DNA of 64,000 nucleotides, taken from NCBI RefSeq assembly GCF_035189165.1, contig NZ_CP045246.1:2542001-2606000 (forward strand), in the 5' to 3' direction. How positions within the stretch are numbered: position 1 is the first letter of the stretch; every line of letters begins with the position of its first letter. Under the pieces are notes generated by a model. It worked only from the letters and a program-made list of their open reading frames with translations. It did no database searches and had not been told where the DNA came from. Shown here piece by piece: positions 7,669 to 16,833 of the stretch. The translations under genes were made by a program, and so were the position numbers. The stretch comes from Arthrobacter sp. JZ12. GTDB lineage: Bacteria > Actinomycetota > Actinomycetes > Actinomycetales > Micrococcaceae.

Positions 7669-8349
7669 TCAGGCGCTCGGTGAAGCCTCCAGCGCGGCGT
7701 CGATCGCCGCCAGCAGCCGGTCGTCGCCGAGAATCCGGAAGTGACCCATCACGTCCAGCTGCACGTTTCTGGCGCCGACCAGTTCGCTGCCGCCGGGGAT
7801 ATGGGGGTCGAACGTCCCGTAGATCGACGTGATGCGCGAGTTCAGGGCGAGATTGGCGCGCAACGCATTCAACGTCCGGTTCCGCGGCGAGAACGCTCGG
7901 AGGCTGGGCAGCAGGGCGAACATCGCATAAACCGAGCCCGAGAACGGTGAGTTGACGGCGATGAGCTGGTGCACTCGTGGGGCTGACTCCGGAAGCGTCA
8001 TGACGTACTTTCCGATCAGCCCGCCCTTGCTATGAGCCAGGAGCACCACGTTGCGGAGGTCGCGTTCGCGCAGGTACTGCGCCACCAGTTCCGCCATCGC
8101 CGGAACGCTGCCACGGTTGTATCCGAGCGCGGTCACCGCATGTACGGGATGCCCGCGCTCGTGAAGGTAGGACGCCACGGGGTGCATGAACTGCCAGGGC
8201 TCATAAATCCCGGGCAGGAGGATCACCGGCGCGCGGTCTCCGGAGAGCTGGCGCTCAGCGTCACCACGGAAGATGAAGCCCCGAACCTGCCAGTAGGCAA
8301 CGTACGCGTAATCGAGAGCCCAGGCACCGCCGCGTCTAAGCAGCTGCAT
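7669..8349 (-). CDS. Alpha/beta hydrolase (esterase/lipase-like)
   Basis: Alpha/beta hydrolase of 226 aa. The oxyanion region reads ILLPGIYEPWQFM, and the nucleophile elbow is AHSKGG, with Ser as the likely nucleophile; a C-terminal VMGHFRIL gives a His suited to the triad. The pattern resembles PGAP1-like or triacylglycerol lipase-like esterases. I prefer the ATG at 8349 (GGGAGA upstream), which overlaps the end of the preceding hydrolase gene by 14 bases; an in-frame ATG at 8397 would overlap by 62. The two hydrolases are co-transcribed and probably translationally coupled. Confidence 0.82.
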   Translation of the reverse strand: MQLLRRGGAWALDYAYVAYWQVRGFIFRGDAERQLSGDRAPVILLPGIYEPWQFMHPVASYLHERGHPVHAVTALGYNRGSVPAMAELVAQYLRERDLRNVVLLAHSKGGLIGKYVMTLPESAPRVHQLIAVNSPFSGSVYAMFALLPSLRAFSPRNRTLNALRANLALNSRITSIYGTFDPHIPGGSELVGARNVQLDVMGHFRILGDDRLLAAIDAALEASPSA

Positions 8350-9091
8350 GGGGGTCTCCCGCCAGGAATCCTCGGGCAGTTTCCTCGGGGCGGCCATACA
8401 TCAGCACATGCGGGACATTCGGCACTTCGACGACTCTGGCACCACGGTTGGTTTCAGCCAGCCGCCGGAGCCAGTCGGCGGGCACGATTGGATCCCGTTC
8501 GCCGCGCATCAGGACCACGGGACAGGACACTTCCGGCAGGACATCCTCAATGCGATGGTTGATCATCGCCGGAAGGGTCCGCAGGTATGGAACCAGGGAG
8601 CGTACGTAGTCGGTGAAAACCATCATGTTCACTGCCGGGGGTTCCCGAAGGGTGTCCTGAGCCAGCCGGAGGGCCTGCATCGCCGCTGAGCGCTCCCGGT
8701 TGTTCACCGTGGGTCCCAGCAGCACCAGCTTGTGCACCAGCTCCGGTGCGCGCGCGGCCGCTTCAGCCGCTACCTGGCAGCCCATTGAGTGCCCAACGAG
8801 CACGACACCGGACAGCCCAAGTCCGTGCAGCGCGGCCACCACAACCTGTCCCAGCTCCGGCACCGAAAGCGCACGGCGCGGGGACGGCGCGAGGCCGAAC
8901 CCCGGCAGCTCGATTGCATAGACCGCATTGTTGCGGGACAGTTCCGCGGCGAGGGGCTGGAAGTACCTTGCGGACACACCGATGCCGTGGACCAGCACCA
9001 CAGGCTGGCCACCGGATCCGGCAGTCCGCACAGTCACCACACAGTTCCCAGCACGCTCCTCGCGTACCTCTTCCCACGGGGCGCGACCCAT
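8336..9091 (-). CDS. Alpha/beta hydrolase
   Basis: Classic alpha/beta hydrolase of 251 aa. VLVHGIGVSARYF supplies the oxyanion hole, GHSMG near residue 100 contains the Ser nucleophile, RGERDPIVP the Asp region and VPNVPHVLMY the catalytic His. This arrangement is like hydrolases of the meta-cleavage product or haloperoxidase type; the substrate is unknown. First gene of a two-gene unit with the second hydrolase, transcribed away from the Fur regulator. Confidence 0.87.
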   Translation of the reverse strand: MGRAPWEEVREERAGNCVVTVRTAGSGGQPVVLVHGIGVSARYFQPLAAELSRNNAVYAIELPGFGLAPSPRRALSVPELGQVVVAALHGLGLSGVVLVGHSMGCQVAAEAAARAPELVHKLVLLGPTVNNRERSAAMQALRLAQDTLREPPAVNMMVFTDYVRSLVPYLRTLPAMINHRIEDVLPEVSCPVVLMRGERDPIVPADWLRRLAETNRGARVVEVPNVPHVLMYGRPEETARGFLAGDPHAAA

Positions 9092-9181
9092 TCACAACAC
9101 CTCTCCGGCTCCTGCGCCATTGAACTTCACATCGATCCGTGCTCTACACCAATTTGTCCAGACTAGCCCCTTAGTCTCGCC

Positions 9182-9204
9182 TTATTATGAATTACTCAAA
9201 ATAA
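9182..9204. promoter_or_regulatory. Fur-box-like inverted repeat before the Fur-catalase operon
   Basis: TTATTATGA and TCAAAATAA form a 9-bp inverted repeat with one mismatch and a five-base spacer. It overlaps a -10-like TATTAT and lies 16 bases before the ATG of the Fur-family gene, which fits autoregulation by that protein. Confidence 0.6.
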
Positions 9205-9220
9205 CTGGTTGACTGTTCCC

Positions 9221-9694
9221 ATGACTCAGCTTCCCCCCGCCCAGGAGATGTGGGCTGCGCCCCTCCGCACGGCGGGACGCAGGGTGACAAAGCAGCGATT
9301 GGCCGTGCTCGCCGCCGTCGAGCGCCTCCCCCACTCAACCGCCGACGACGTCGTCACGGCAGTGCGTGCCGAACTCGCCGACATCAGCGTGCAGTCGGTT
9401 TACGTCGTCCTGTCCGACCTCACTGCCAGCGGGCTGCTGCGCCGGATTGAGCCGCCTTCCTCTCCTGCGCGGTACGAAACGCGGGTGAACGACAACCACC
9501 ACCACGCTATCTGCACCGGGTGCGGCCGAATCGAGGACGTGGACTGTGCTGTAGGCCATGCGCCCTGCCTCACGCCGCACTGGTCACCCGGGTCGAAGCA
9601 GATGACCATCCAGATTGCCGATGTTGTCTACCAGGGCCTCTGCAATGGTTGCCGTGAGGCGGCCCTCGAACACTCCCCCGAACTTCCCGACTAA
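9221..9694 (+). CDS. Fur family transcriptional regulator (catalase-linked)
   Basis: Ferric-uptake-regulator family repressor, probably a peroxide sensor, since it stands 30 bases before a catalase gene as FurA/CatR/PerR proteins do. The N-terminal winged helix contains RRVTKQRLAVLAAVE; the dimerisation domain has NDNHHHAICTGCGRIEDVDC, with metal-binding His residues and a CxxC, and a second CxxC (LCNGC) near the C-terminus for structural zinc. 157 aa from the ATG at 9221; a TTG at 9209 would add four residues. A Fur-like inverted repeat overlaps its promoter. Confidence 0.9.
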   Translation: MTQLPPAQEMWAAPLRTAGRRVTKQRLAVLAAVERLPHSTADDVVTAVRAELADISVQSVYVVLSDLTASGLLRRIEPPSSPARYETRVNDNHHHAICTGCGRIEDVDCAVGHAPCLTPHWSPGSKQMTIQIADVVYQGLCNGCREAALEHSPELPD

Positions 9695-9724
9695 CTCGAT
9701 AAACACCACCAAGAAGGAGAACGC

Positions 9725-11218
9725 ATGATTGCCAACTTCAGCACCACCCAGTCGGGTGCACCGGTTGTTGACGACAGCAACTCGTCAGCACTGGGCCGCG
9801 ACGGCGCCATTCCCCTGACCGACCACTACCTGGTCGAGAAGCTTGCCCAGTTCAACCGTGAGCGCGTCCCCGAGCGCGTTGTGCACGCAAAGGGCGGCGG
9901 AGCCTTCGGCGTTTTCGAGACTACCGAGGACGTCAGCAAGTACACCAAGGCTGCGCTGTTCCAGCCGGGCGTGAAGACCGAAACCCTCCTACGTTTCTCC
10001 TCCGTGGCCGGCGAGCAGGGCTCCCCCGATACCTGGCGCGACCCCCGCGGATTCGCCCTGAAGTTCTACACCAGCGAGGGCAACTACGATCTCGTGGGCA
10101 ACAACACCCCGGTGTTCTTCATCCGCGACGGCATCAAGTTCCCGGACTTCATCCACTCGCAGAAGCGCCTCCCCGGCTCCAACCTGCGCGACGCAGACAT
10201 GCAGTGGGACTTCTGGACCCTGTCCCCCGAGTCGGCCCACCAGGTCACCTGGCTCATGGGCGACCGCGGCCTGCCCGCTTCATGGCGCACCATGAACGGC
10301 TACGGCTCGCACACCTTCATGTGGATCAACGCGGCCGGCGAGAAGTTCTGGGTTAAGTACCACTTCAAGTCCAACCAGGGCCATGAGACGCTCACCGTCG
10401 ATGAGGCCGAGGCGCTGGCAGGCTCGGACGCCGACCACCACATCCGCGACCTGTACGAGAACATCGAGCAGGGCAACTTCCCGAGCTGGGACCTCAAGGT
10501 CCAGGTCATGCCTTATGACGACGCGAAGAACTACCGCTTCAACCCGTTCGACCTCACCAAGGTCTGGCCGCACGGCGACTACCCGCTGATCCCGGTCGGC
10601 AAGCTGACCCTGAACCGCAACCCGGAGAACTACTTCGCGCAGATCGAGCAGGCAACGTTCGCGCCGTCGAACTTTGTCCCCGGTATCGCGGCTTCCCCGG
10701 ACCGCATGCTGCAGGCGCGCATCTTCTCCTACGCGGATGCACACCGCTACCGTGTGGGCACCAACCACGCGCAGCTGCCGGTGAACGCCCCGAAGAACGA
10801 CGTGCGGAACTACTCCAAGGACGGCGCCGCCCGCTTCTTCTTCAACTCTCCGCAGACCCCGGTCTACGCGCCTAACTCCGTGGGCGGACCTGCCGCTGAT
10901 CCGGCACAGTACGGACCGCACGGCGGTTGGGAGAACGACGGCGACCTGGTACGCGCCGCTCACAGCCTCCACGCTGAGGACGACGACTTCGGCCAGGCCG
11001 GCACGCTGTACCGCGAGGTGTTCGACGAGACGCAGAAGGCACGCTTCCTCGAGACCATCACCGGTGCCGTAGGCGGCGTCACCATCGCGGACATCCGCGA
11101 GCGCGCAATCCAGTACTGGACCAACGTCGACGCCGATCTTGGCGCCAAGCTGCGCGCCAACCTGGGCGCCGGCGGCGGCACTGCCGACACCCCGGCAGAG
11201 GCTGCGAACAAGTTCTAG
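9725..11218 (+). CDS. katA: Catalase (monofunctional, heme)
   Basis: Cytosolic heme catalase that disproportionates hydrogen peroxide. The distal His lies in [15 protein letters not shown] (~residue 56), the distal-side core [19 protein letters not shown] and [20 protein letters not shown] follow, and the heme-binding Tyr is in [12 protein letters not shown] (~residue 335). 497 aa matches the small-subunit clade without a C-terminal flavodoxin-like domain. AAGAAGGAG precedes the ATG. It forms an operon with the upstream Fur-family gene and ends in a strong terminator. Confidence 0.97.
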   Translation: MIANFSTTQSGAPVVDDSNSSALGRDGAIPLTDHYLVEKLAQFNRERVPERVVHAKGGGAFGVFETTEDVSKYTKAALFQPGVKTETLLRFSSVAGEQGSPDTWRDPRGFALKFYTSEGNYDLVGNNTPVFFIRDGIKFPDFIHSQKRLPGSNLRDADMQWDFWTLSPESAHQVTWLMGDRGLPASWRTMNGYGSHTFMWINAAGEKFWVKYHFKSNQGHETLTVDEAEALAGSDADHHIRDLYENIEQGNFPSWDLKVQVMPYDDAKNYRFNPFDLTKVWPHGDYPLIPVGKLTLNRNPENYFAQIEQATFAPSNFVPGIAASPDRMLQARIFSYADAHRYRVGTNHAQLPVNAPKNDVRNYSKDGAARFFFNSPQTPVYAPNSVGGPAADPAQYGPHGGWENDGDLVRAAHSLHAEDDDFGQAGTLYREVFDETQKARFLETITGAVGGVTIADIRERAIQYWTNVDADLGAKLRANLGAGGGTADTPAEAANKF

Positions 11219-11240
11219 CGCACTCAGCCACAGCACAATG

Positions 11241-11271
11241 AAGGGCGGGCCCATCTGGGCCCGCCCTTTTT
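11241..11271 (+). terminator. Rho-independent terminator after katA
   Basis: AAGGGCGGGCCC and GGGCCCGCCCTT form a perfect 12-bp stem with a four-base loop followed by a run of T (TTTTTGTT). Confidence 0.93.
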
Positions 11272-11319
11272 GTTGTCCATCGACCGGTCGGAATTGACGC
11301 CTTCCTCGACCGGAACCCG

Positions 11320-11925
11320 TTATTCCTGCCCGGTGGATGCGCTCACAGCGGTGGTGATCAGCTGCAGGAACTGGTCAACCAGCATGTCCAGGGCCTTGCC
11401 GACCGCCTCCGGGTCATGGTTCAGGACGTAGTCGTACTGGAGCCCGTATAGGCCGGCACTGAATACCCGGGATGCCGTTTCCGCCCGGTCCCGAGCCATG
11501 CCCTGGCTTATCAGCCAGTCGGTGGTGAACGAGTACCAGTACTGGAATTTTTCCACTGCGCTGCCGCGAGGGTGCGGACTGGCGGCGTCCTGCACTGCTG
11601 CCTCGAATTCGAGCCGCTGCAGGTTGCGGTTACGGTCTGCCAGCAGCCACTTCCAGGACTCGAGTATCCAGTTCCGGAACTCCTCCCGGGAGAGTTCCGC
11701 AGGGTTCCCGAGCTTCAGGGTGTCGTGGCGCGCCTCAATGTGCCTGACGATCTCATTGACGAGTTCCTCACGGTTGCCGAAGTGATACACCAGAACGTAA
11801 CTGCTGATGCCCAGGCCGTCGGCCAGCGTTCGGAAACTCAGGCTCGCGAAGGTCTTGTCGAGCAGGTAGTCGACAATCTGATCAAGCAGTTCGTTCTTAC
11901 GTTCCGGTTTGGGAGGGCGCGCCAT
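11320..11925 (-). CDS. TetR family transcriptional regulator
   Basis: 201-aa repressor. Residues ~8-55 hold the TetR helix-turn-helix (LSFRTLADGLGISSYVLVYHFGN); the rest is a ligand-binding helical domain rich in aromatic residues (EKFQYWYSFTTDWL). The gene lies 42 bases downstream of the amino-acid permease on the same strand, but a TAAGAT element six bases before the ATG (11937-11932) suggests its own leaderless promoter. Target genes are unknown; the permease is the obvious candidate. Confidence 0.9.
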   Translation of the reverse strand: MARPPKPERKNELLDQIVDYLLDKTFASLSFRTLADGLGISSYVLVYHFGNREELVNEIVRHIEARHDTLKLGNPAELSREEFRNWILESWKWLLADRNRNLQRLEFEAAVQDAASPHPRGSAVEKFQYWYSFTTDWLISQGMARDRAETASRVFSAGLYGLQYDYVLNHDPEAVGKALDMLVDQFLQLITTAVSASTGQE

Positions 11926-11931
11926 GGCTGA

Positions 11932-11937
11932 ATCTTA
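11932..11937 (-). promoter_or_regulatory. -10 element of the TetR gene (leaderless type)
   Basis: TAAGAT stands six bases before the ATG at 11925. Confidence 0.45.
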
Positions 11938-11967
11938 CCCGCCGGTAGCGCGCCCTCCCTGCTGGGG

Positions 11968-13479
11968 TTACCGTACGCCCCGAGCCGCATCCTCCCGCTC
12001 AGGCTCCGCGGAGCCTTCTACTGCCAACCGCGAATGGGTCCGGCCGTAGGCGAAGTAGATGGCAAAGCCCACCACTAGCCAGATACCGAAGAACACCCAG
12101 GTCACTGTGGCGAGGTTCAGCATGAGGTACAGGCAGAGGATCGCGGACAGCACCGGAAGGATGCTGCCGAACGGAACCCGGAAGGACGGAGTAAGGTCCG
12201 GCCGCTTCCTGCGCAGCACGAGAATGCCGATGCTGACGGCAACGAAGGCGGAGAGCGTACCGATGTTGATCATTTCGGCGAGCAGCTCCACCTCGGTAAA
12301 ACCGGCCAGGAGGGCAACGACGACGCCGCACAGGATCTGGGTGCGTGCCGGGGTGCTGTGCTTGTCGGAGGTGCGGCTCAGGTTCCGCGGCAGAAGGCCG
12401 TCCCGGCTCATGGCGAAGACTACGCGCGCCAGGCCCATGAGCAGCACCATGATGACGGTGGTGAGCCCGATCAGGCTTCCCACCGAGATGATGCCGGCAG
12501 CCCAATCGGCCCCCACGAGCTGGAACGCGGTGGCAAGCGAGGGATTCTCGGAGGCTGCGAGGTCGCGGTACGAGACCATGCCGGTCACGGCGAGGGTGAC
12601 CAGGATGTACAGCACGGTGACCAGCGCCAGTCCGCCGAAGATACCGCGCGGCAGGGTCTTCTGGGGGTTCTTGACCTCCTCGGCCGAGGTTGCCACGACG
12701 TCGAAGCCGATGAAGGCGAAGAACACCAGGGCCGCACCCGAGATGATGCCGGTGAAGCCGTAGACGGCGGGGTTGGCACCGCTGAGGAAGGACAGGAACG
12801 GCTGGGTGGTCCAGCCGCCCTCAAGCTCCGCCGGGGGCTGCGAAGCCGGGACGAACGGGCTGTAGTTCTCACCGTTGACGTAGAAGAAGCCGGCGACGAT
12901 CACAAACAGGACGATCGCGATCTTGATGATGGTGAAGATGTTGTTGACGCGCGCGGAGAGCTTTGTTCCGAGCACCAGGATCAGGGTGAAGATGGCCACG
13001 ATGATCAGCGGGCCCCAGTAGACGGTGATCCCCAGAACGTTGATCTGCGACGGAACGTCGAGGTTCAGGACGGCGAAGAGGTCGCTGAGGTACACGCCCC
13101 AGAACTTCGCGATGACGGCGCCGGCCATCAGCAGTTCCAGGATCAGGTTCCAGCCGATAATCCAGGCAAGCAACTCGCCCATCGTCGCGTAGGTGAACAC
13201 GTACGCGCTTCCCGCCACGGGAAGAGCGGTGGCGAATTCGGCGTAGCACATGATGGCCAGGGCGCAGGTGATGGCAGCCAGTACGAACGAGACTGTCACG
13301 GCTGGACCGGCGTTGAAGGCGGCGGCCTGCGCGCCCACGGAGAAGATGCCGGCGCCGACTGCTACGGCGACGCCCATGATCATGAGGTCCCAGGTGCTTA
13401 GTGACCGCTTGAGTGTGCGGCCCTTCTCACCCGAATCTGCGATCGATTGTTCGATCGACTTGGTACGGAAAAGATTCAC
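11968..13479 (-). CDS. APC superfamily amino-acid permease (CAT-type)
   Basis: Integral membrane amino-acid transporter of 503 aa with about 13 hydrophobic segments. The opening NLFRTKSIEQSI followed by STWDLMIMGVAVAVGAGIF is typical of the cationic-amino-acid-transporter branch of the APC superfamily; GAGIF is the conserved substrate-binding glycine motif of helix 1. GFDVVATSAEEVKNPQKTLP matches helix 6 and the following loop. I start at the GTG at 13479, with AAGGA upstream and the family-typical N-terminus; the ATG at 13497 would add six residues. Substrate not determinable. A terminator separates it from the upstream MMPL gene. Confidence 0.9.
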   Translation of the reverse strand: MNLFRTKSIEQSIADSGEKGRTLKRSLSTWDLMIMGVAVAVGAGIFSVGAQAAAFNAGPAVTVSFVLAAITCALAIMCYAEFATALPVAGSAYVFTYATMGELLAWIIGWNLILELLMAGAVIAKFWGVYLSDLFAVLNLDVPSQINVLGITVYWGPLIIVAIFTLILVLGTKLSARVNNIFTIIKIAIVLFVIVAGFFYVNGENYSPFVPASQPPAELEGGWTTQPFLSFLSGANPAVYGFTGIISGAALVFFAFIGFDVVATSAEEVKNPQKTLPRGIFGGLALVTVLYILVTLAVTGMVSYRDLAASENPSLATAFQLVGADWAAGIISVGSLIGLTTVIMVLLMGLARVVFAMSRDGLLPRNLSRTSDKHSTPARTQILCGVVVALLAGFTEVELLAEMINIGTLSAFVAVSIGILVLRRKRPDLTPSFRVPFGSILPVLSAILCLYLMLNLATVTWVFFGIWLVVGFAIYFAYGRTHSRLAVEGSAEPEREDAARGVR

Positions 13480-13537
13480 GGAAAGAGTGTCCTTCATGAG
13501 GAAAATTGACCGCTCAATCCTAGTGATGCAAGACGAA

Positions 13538-13579
13538 AGGCCCGCATTGGTCTCACTATTCGAGACCGATGCGGGCCTT
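13538..13579. terminator. Hairpin terminator after the MMPL gene
   Basis: AAGGCCCGCATTGGTCTC pairs with the complementary arm ending GATGCGGGCCTT with one mismatch around a six-base loop. It follows the MMPL stop codon on the minus strand. Confidence 0.8.
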
Positions 13580-13590
13580 GCGCCCTGAGG

Positions 13591-16143
13591 CTACTTCCCG
13601 GCGCGCACGGGCTCGGATGTCCGGAGTTCCTGGGCGTCGCCGGCGGCGGTGAGACGTGCGCCTTCCACGTCCACATCCGGCAGGATTCGATCCAGCCACT
13701 TGGGCAGCCACCAGGCGGCCCGGCCCAGCAGGTGCATAGCTGCCGGGATGAGGGTCATGCGGACCACGAAGGCGTCGAGCAGGACACCGAACGCGAGCCC
13801 GAAGCCGATCGGTCGGACCATGGTCAGGTGGGAGAAGACGAAACCGGCGAATACCGAGACCATGATGATCGCGGCGGCTGTCACGACGCGTGCGCCGTGG
13901 CTGAAGCCCACTCGAACGGCTTCCTTCGCCGGACGTCCATGGACGAAGGACTCCCGCATGCCGGAGACCAGGAACATCTGGTAGTCCATCGCCAGGCCGA
14001 ACAGTACGCCGATCAGGATGATGGGCAGGAAGCTCAGGATGGGACCGGGGTTGTTCACACCGAAGACATCCCCGAACCAGCCCCACTGGTAGATGGCAAC
14101 CGTTGCACCGAAGCTGGCCAGGAGCGAGAGCAGGAACCCTGCCGTGGCGATCAGCGGAACCAGGATTGAACGGAAGACCAGCAGCAGCAGGATCAGCGAC
14201 AGCCCGACGACGATGCCCAGGTAGAGCGGCATCGCCTCCATGAGCTTGGCGGATACGTCGATGTTCGCGGCCGTCTGGCCGGTCACCGACACTGTGACAC
14301 CCGTTGCGTCCTCGATGGAGGCCGCCTCCGCACGCAGGTCACGCACCAGGTTCTCGGTGCTCTCACTCGCCGGCCCCTCCTCCGGGAGGACCTGGTAAAT
14401 CGCGGTGCGTCCGTCGTCGCTCATGCCCGCGGGCACCGCTGCGGCGACGTCGTCGACGGCGGCAAGTGCGTCGGCAACGTCAAGCTGGAGGTCAGTGCGT
14501 TCGCCCTCGTCGTCGATTTCGGGCATTTCGCCCACCACAAGGAGCGGACCGTTAGTGCCCTCGCCGAACTCCTCCCCCACGATGCTGTAAGCCCGGTAGG
14601 CGGTAGAGTCGGCCGGTTCGGAACCGCCGTCGGGCAGTCCGACGCGCAGGTCCATTGCGGGCAGCGCAAGCACAGCCAGTGCGACGACGCCGCCAAGGAC
14701 GGTGAGGACGGGCCGGCGGGTGACCGCGCCGCCCCAGCCCCGTCCGGCTGCGTAGGAATCGTCGGCAGTGTGCTCTGCGGCTTCCTGCGCTCCCGCCCCT
14801 TCCGCTTCCGCCTTCTGCCAGCGGCGCTTCGAGATGACCCGCCGGCCCATCAATCCGAGCAGTGCCGGGGTCAGGGTCAGGGCGACGAGCACGGCGACGG
14901 CGACGGTCCCGGCTGCAGACATGCCCAGGATGGTGAGGAACGGCAGGCCCGGAACGGCCAGCGCCGCGAGCGCAATGATGACCGTGATGCCGGCGAAGAG
15001 GACGGCGTTTCCGGCGGTGCCGGTGGCACGGGCAATCGACTCCTGCATCGGCATCCCGCGCAGCAGCTGCGTGCGGTGGCGGTTGACGATGAACAGCGAG
15101 TAGTCGATTCCGACGGCGAGGCCCAGCATCAGCGCGAGGACCGGCGAGATGGAGCTCATCTGGATCACACCGGTGAGGGCGAAGGTGATGCCGACGCCCA
15201 CTCCCACGCCGACAATGGCCATGAGCAGCGGCAGCCCCGCAGCAATGAGGGTGCCGAGCATGACGATCAGGACCAGTGCGGCAACCGCCAGGCCAATGAC
15301 CTCTGCCGGACCGAAGATCTCGGATATGTCAGAGACGATTTCCTTGCTGTACTCGACGTTGACGCCGGTTTCCGCTGCGGGGTCAGCGGCTTCCTGGACG
15401 CCTTCGCGGGTTTCGGGAGTGATTGCGTCGACGGACGAGGTGAACTGCACGCTTGCGACGGCGGTGCTTTCGTCGTCGGACACGAACTGCACGCCGGAGG
15501 ACGCTTCAAGCTGGCGCTCGCCGCGGTCGAGATCGGCGCGCCCGGCTTCGAGCTCTGCCTGTCCCTCCGCGATCTGCTCGCGCTGGGCATCGATCTCGGC
15601 CTGGGCGGCGTCAAGCTGGGCCTCGGTCGCCTCTGCCTGGGGTCCGGGCAGGAACTGCCGGGCCGCCTCGAACTGGGCGCGCTGCTCATCGAGCTGTGCC
15701 TGTCCCTGCTCAAGCTGGGCCTCGCCGTCGCTGAGCTGCTGCGCACCGGCGTCGAGCTCGTCACGGCCGCTCTGCAGTTCCTCGCGGCTGTCGGCAAGCT
15801 GTTGGGCCGTGGCGAAGGGGTTGATCACCGCTTCGACGCCCTCAAGCTCGGCCACATCCTCGAGGGCGGAGCTGACGGCGTCGCGCTGTTCCTCGGTGAA
15901 GGCGCCGTCCGGGTTCTGGAAGACGATGGTGCCCATTCCGCCCACGGCGTCGGGCATGTCTTCCTTCAGCTGGTCGAGGACCCGCTGGGATTCGGTGCCC
16001 GGGATGGTGAAGTTGTTGCTCAGGGTGCCGGAGAAGGCGACGGCGGAGCTTCCCACGGCGACCATGATGGCCAGCCAGGCAGACACTACCCACCAGCGGC
16101 GGCGATAGGCGAAGGAACCAAGTCGGTACAGGAGAAATGCCAT
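13591..16143 (-). CDS. MMPL family RND transporter
   Basis: Large membrane exporter of 850 aa of the MMPL branch of the RND superfamily, whose members export lipids or hydrophobic compounds using the proton gradient. The layout is one N-terminal helix (~17-38), a large extracellular domain, five helices (~275-440), a second extracellular domain and five more helices. GIDYSLFIVNRHR and AMDYQMFLVSGMRE are the two GxDYxxF-type proton-relay motifs. The first extracellular domain has a long heptad stretch of Gln, Glu, Ala, Leu and Asp (~113-215), predicted coiled coil. It sits 18 bases after a TetR gene that probably controls it. Confidence 0.93.
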   Translation of the reverse strand: MAFLLYRLGSFAYRRRWWVVSAWLAIMVAVGSSAVAFSGTLSNNFTIPGTESQRVLDQLKEDMPDAVGGMGTIVFQNPDGAFTEEQRDAVSSALEDVAELEGVEAVINPFATAQQLADSREELQSGRDELDAGAQQLSDGEAQLEQGQAQLDEQRAQFEAARQFLPGPQAEATEAQLDAAQAEIDAQREQIAEGQAELEAGRADLDRGERQLEASSGVQFVSDDESTAVASVQFTSSVDAITPETREGVQEAADPAAETGVNVEYSKEIVSDISEIFGPAEVIGLAVAALVLIVMLGTLIAAGLPLLMAIVGVGVGVGITFALTGVIQMSSISPVLALMLGLAVGIDYSLFIVNRHRTQLLRGMPMQESIARATGTAGNAVLFAGITVIIALAALAVPGLPFLTILGMSAAGTVAVAVLVALTLTPALLGLMGRRVISKRRWQKAEAEGAGAQEAAEHTADDSYAAGRGWGGAVTRRPVLTVLGGVVALAVLALPAMDLRVGLPDGGSEPADSTAYRAYSIVGEEFGEGTNGPLLVVGEMPEIDDEGERTDLQLDVADALAAVDDVAAAVPAGMSDDGRTAIYQVLPEEGPASESTENLVRDLRAEAASIEDATGVTVSVTGQTAANIDVSAKLMEAMPLYLGIVVGLSLILLLLVFRSILVPLIATAGFLLSLLASFGATVAIYQWGWFGDVFGVNNPGPILSFLPIILIGVLFGLAMDYQMFLVSGMRESFVHGRPAKEAVRVGFSHGARVVTAAAIIMVSVFAGFVFSHLTMVRPIGFGLAFGVLLDAFVVRMTLIPAAMHLLGRAAWWLPKWLDRILPDVDVEGARLTAAGDAQELRTSEPVRAGK

Positions 16144-16161
16144 GGTGATGTTCGTCCCGGG

Positions 16162-16776
16162 CTAGAGGGTTGGATGTGAGAAGCCGTCGCGCATCATGGT
16201 CAGCGTGGCGACGATGTGATTTTCGAGGATGTTTGCGGAGGTCTCGTCGGGGTGGTCGCTGGCGGCCCATTCACGCATGGCCGCCTTCGCGCAGGACAGC
16301 AGCGATCCGACAAGCGCGTGGATGTAGAGAGCTGAAGCTTCTCCCTGCAGCCGGTCTTCGACGGCGGCGATGATGCGTGCTTCTGCCCGCTCCCAGGCGA
16401 GCAGCTGGGTCCCCAGCAGGTCAGGGTTGTTGGCAGCCATGCGGAAAAGGTCGCCGCAGTCCTTGAGATTCTCGGCCTTGGTGGTGGCAGCGAGGGCGGC
16501 GATCATCGCGTCCAGGATCGGTTCGTCTCTTGGCCGCGCAGCAAGTTCGGCGGCAGCCCGATCGAGGAAGGCTTCGGTCGAAACGCTGAGCGCCTCTTCA
16601 GGGCTGTGGAAGTAGTTGAAGAAGGTGCGCCGGGAGATGTTGGCGCGTTCGGCTATCTGCTCGGCGGTGAAAGCACCGAGCCCCTCCGAACGCGCCAGGT
16701 CAAGAGCGGCTTGAGCGATGGCGCGTCGGGTATCACGCTTGTTCTGCTCTCGACGGCTCGTCAACTGTTGAGTCAC
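16162..16776 (-). CDS. TetR family regulator of the MMPL exporter
   Basis: 204-aa repressor. The N-terminal DNA-binding domain includes FTAEQIAERANISRRTFFNYFHSPEEAL, a textbook TetR helix-turn-helix with the FFNYF recognition region; the remainder is a helical ligand domain. It is the first gene of an operon with the MMPL exporter, so the ligand is probably an exporter substrate. The GTG start is six bases after a TAGTGT element, and a palindrome covering this element is an obvious autoregulatory operator. Confidence 0.93.
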   Translation of the reverse strand: MTQQLTSRREQNKRDTRRAIAQAALDLARSEGLGAFTAEQIAERANISRRTFFNYFHSPEEALSVSTEAFLDRAAAELAARPRDEPILDAMIAALAATTKAENLKDCGDLFRMAANNPDLLGTQLLAWERAEARIIAAVEDRLQGEASALYIHALVGSLLSCAKAAMREWAASDHPDETSANILENHIVATLTMMRDGFSHPTL

Positions 16777-16782
16777 ATATTT

Positions 16783-16808
16783 ACACTACGTGCAATTTTG
16801 CACGCAGT
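16783..16808 (-). promoter_or_regulatory. Leaderless promoter and TetR operator
   Basis: TAGTGT (16788-16783) lies six bases before the TetR GTG. Overlapping it is an inverted repeat with half-site CGTGCAA, two-base spacer and TTGCACG (16789-16804), extending to ACT and AGT at 16785-16808 with one mismatch. Binding here would block the -10 element. Confidence 0.7.
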
Positions 16809-16833
16809 GCAATGATCGGCCGCGTTGCGTCGC

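Noticed and set aside
10280-11254. 324-residue open frame opposite catalase
   Set aside because: Val/Arg/Leu-rich with no domain, fully antisense to katA.
14770-16179. 469-residue open frame opposite the MMPL gene
   Set aside because: Composition mirrors the coiled-coil codons of the MMPL gene; no domain.
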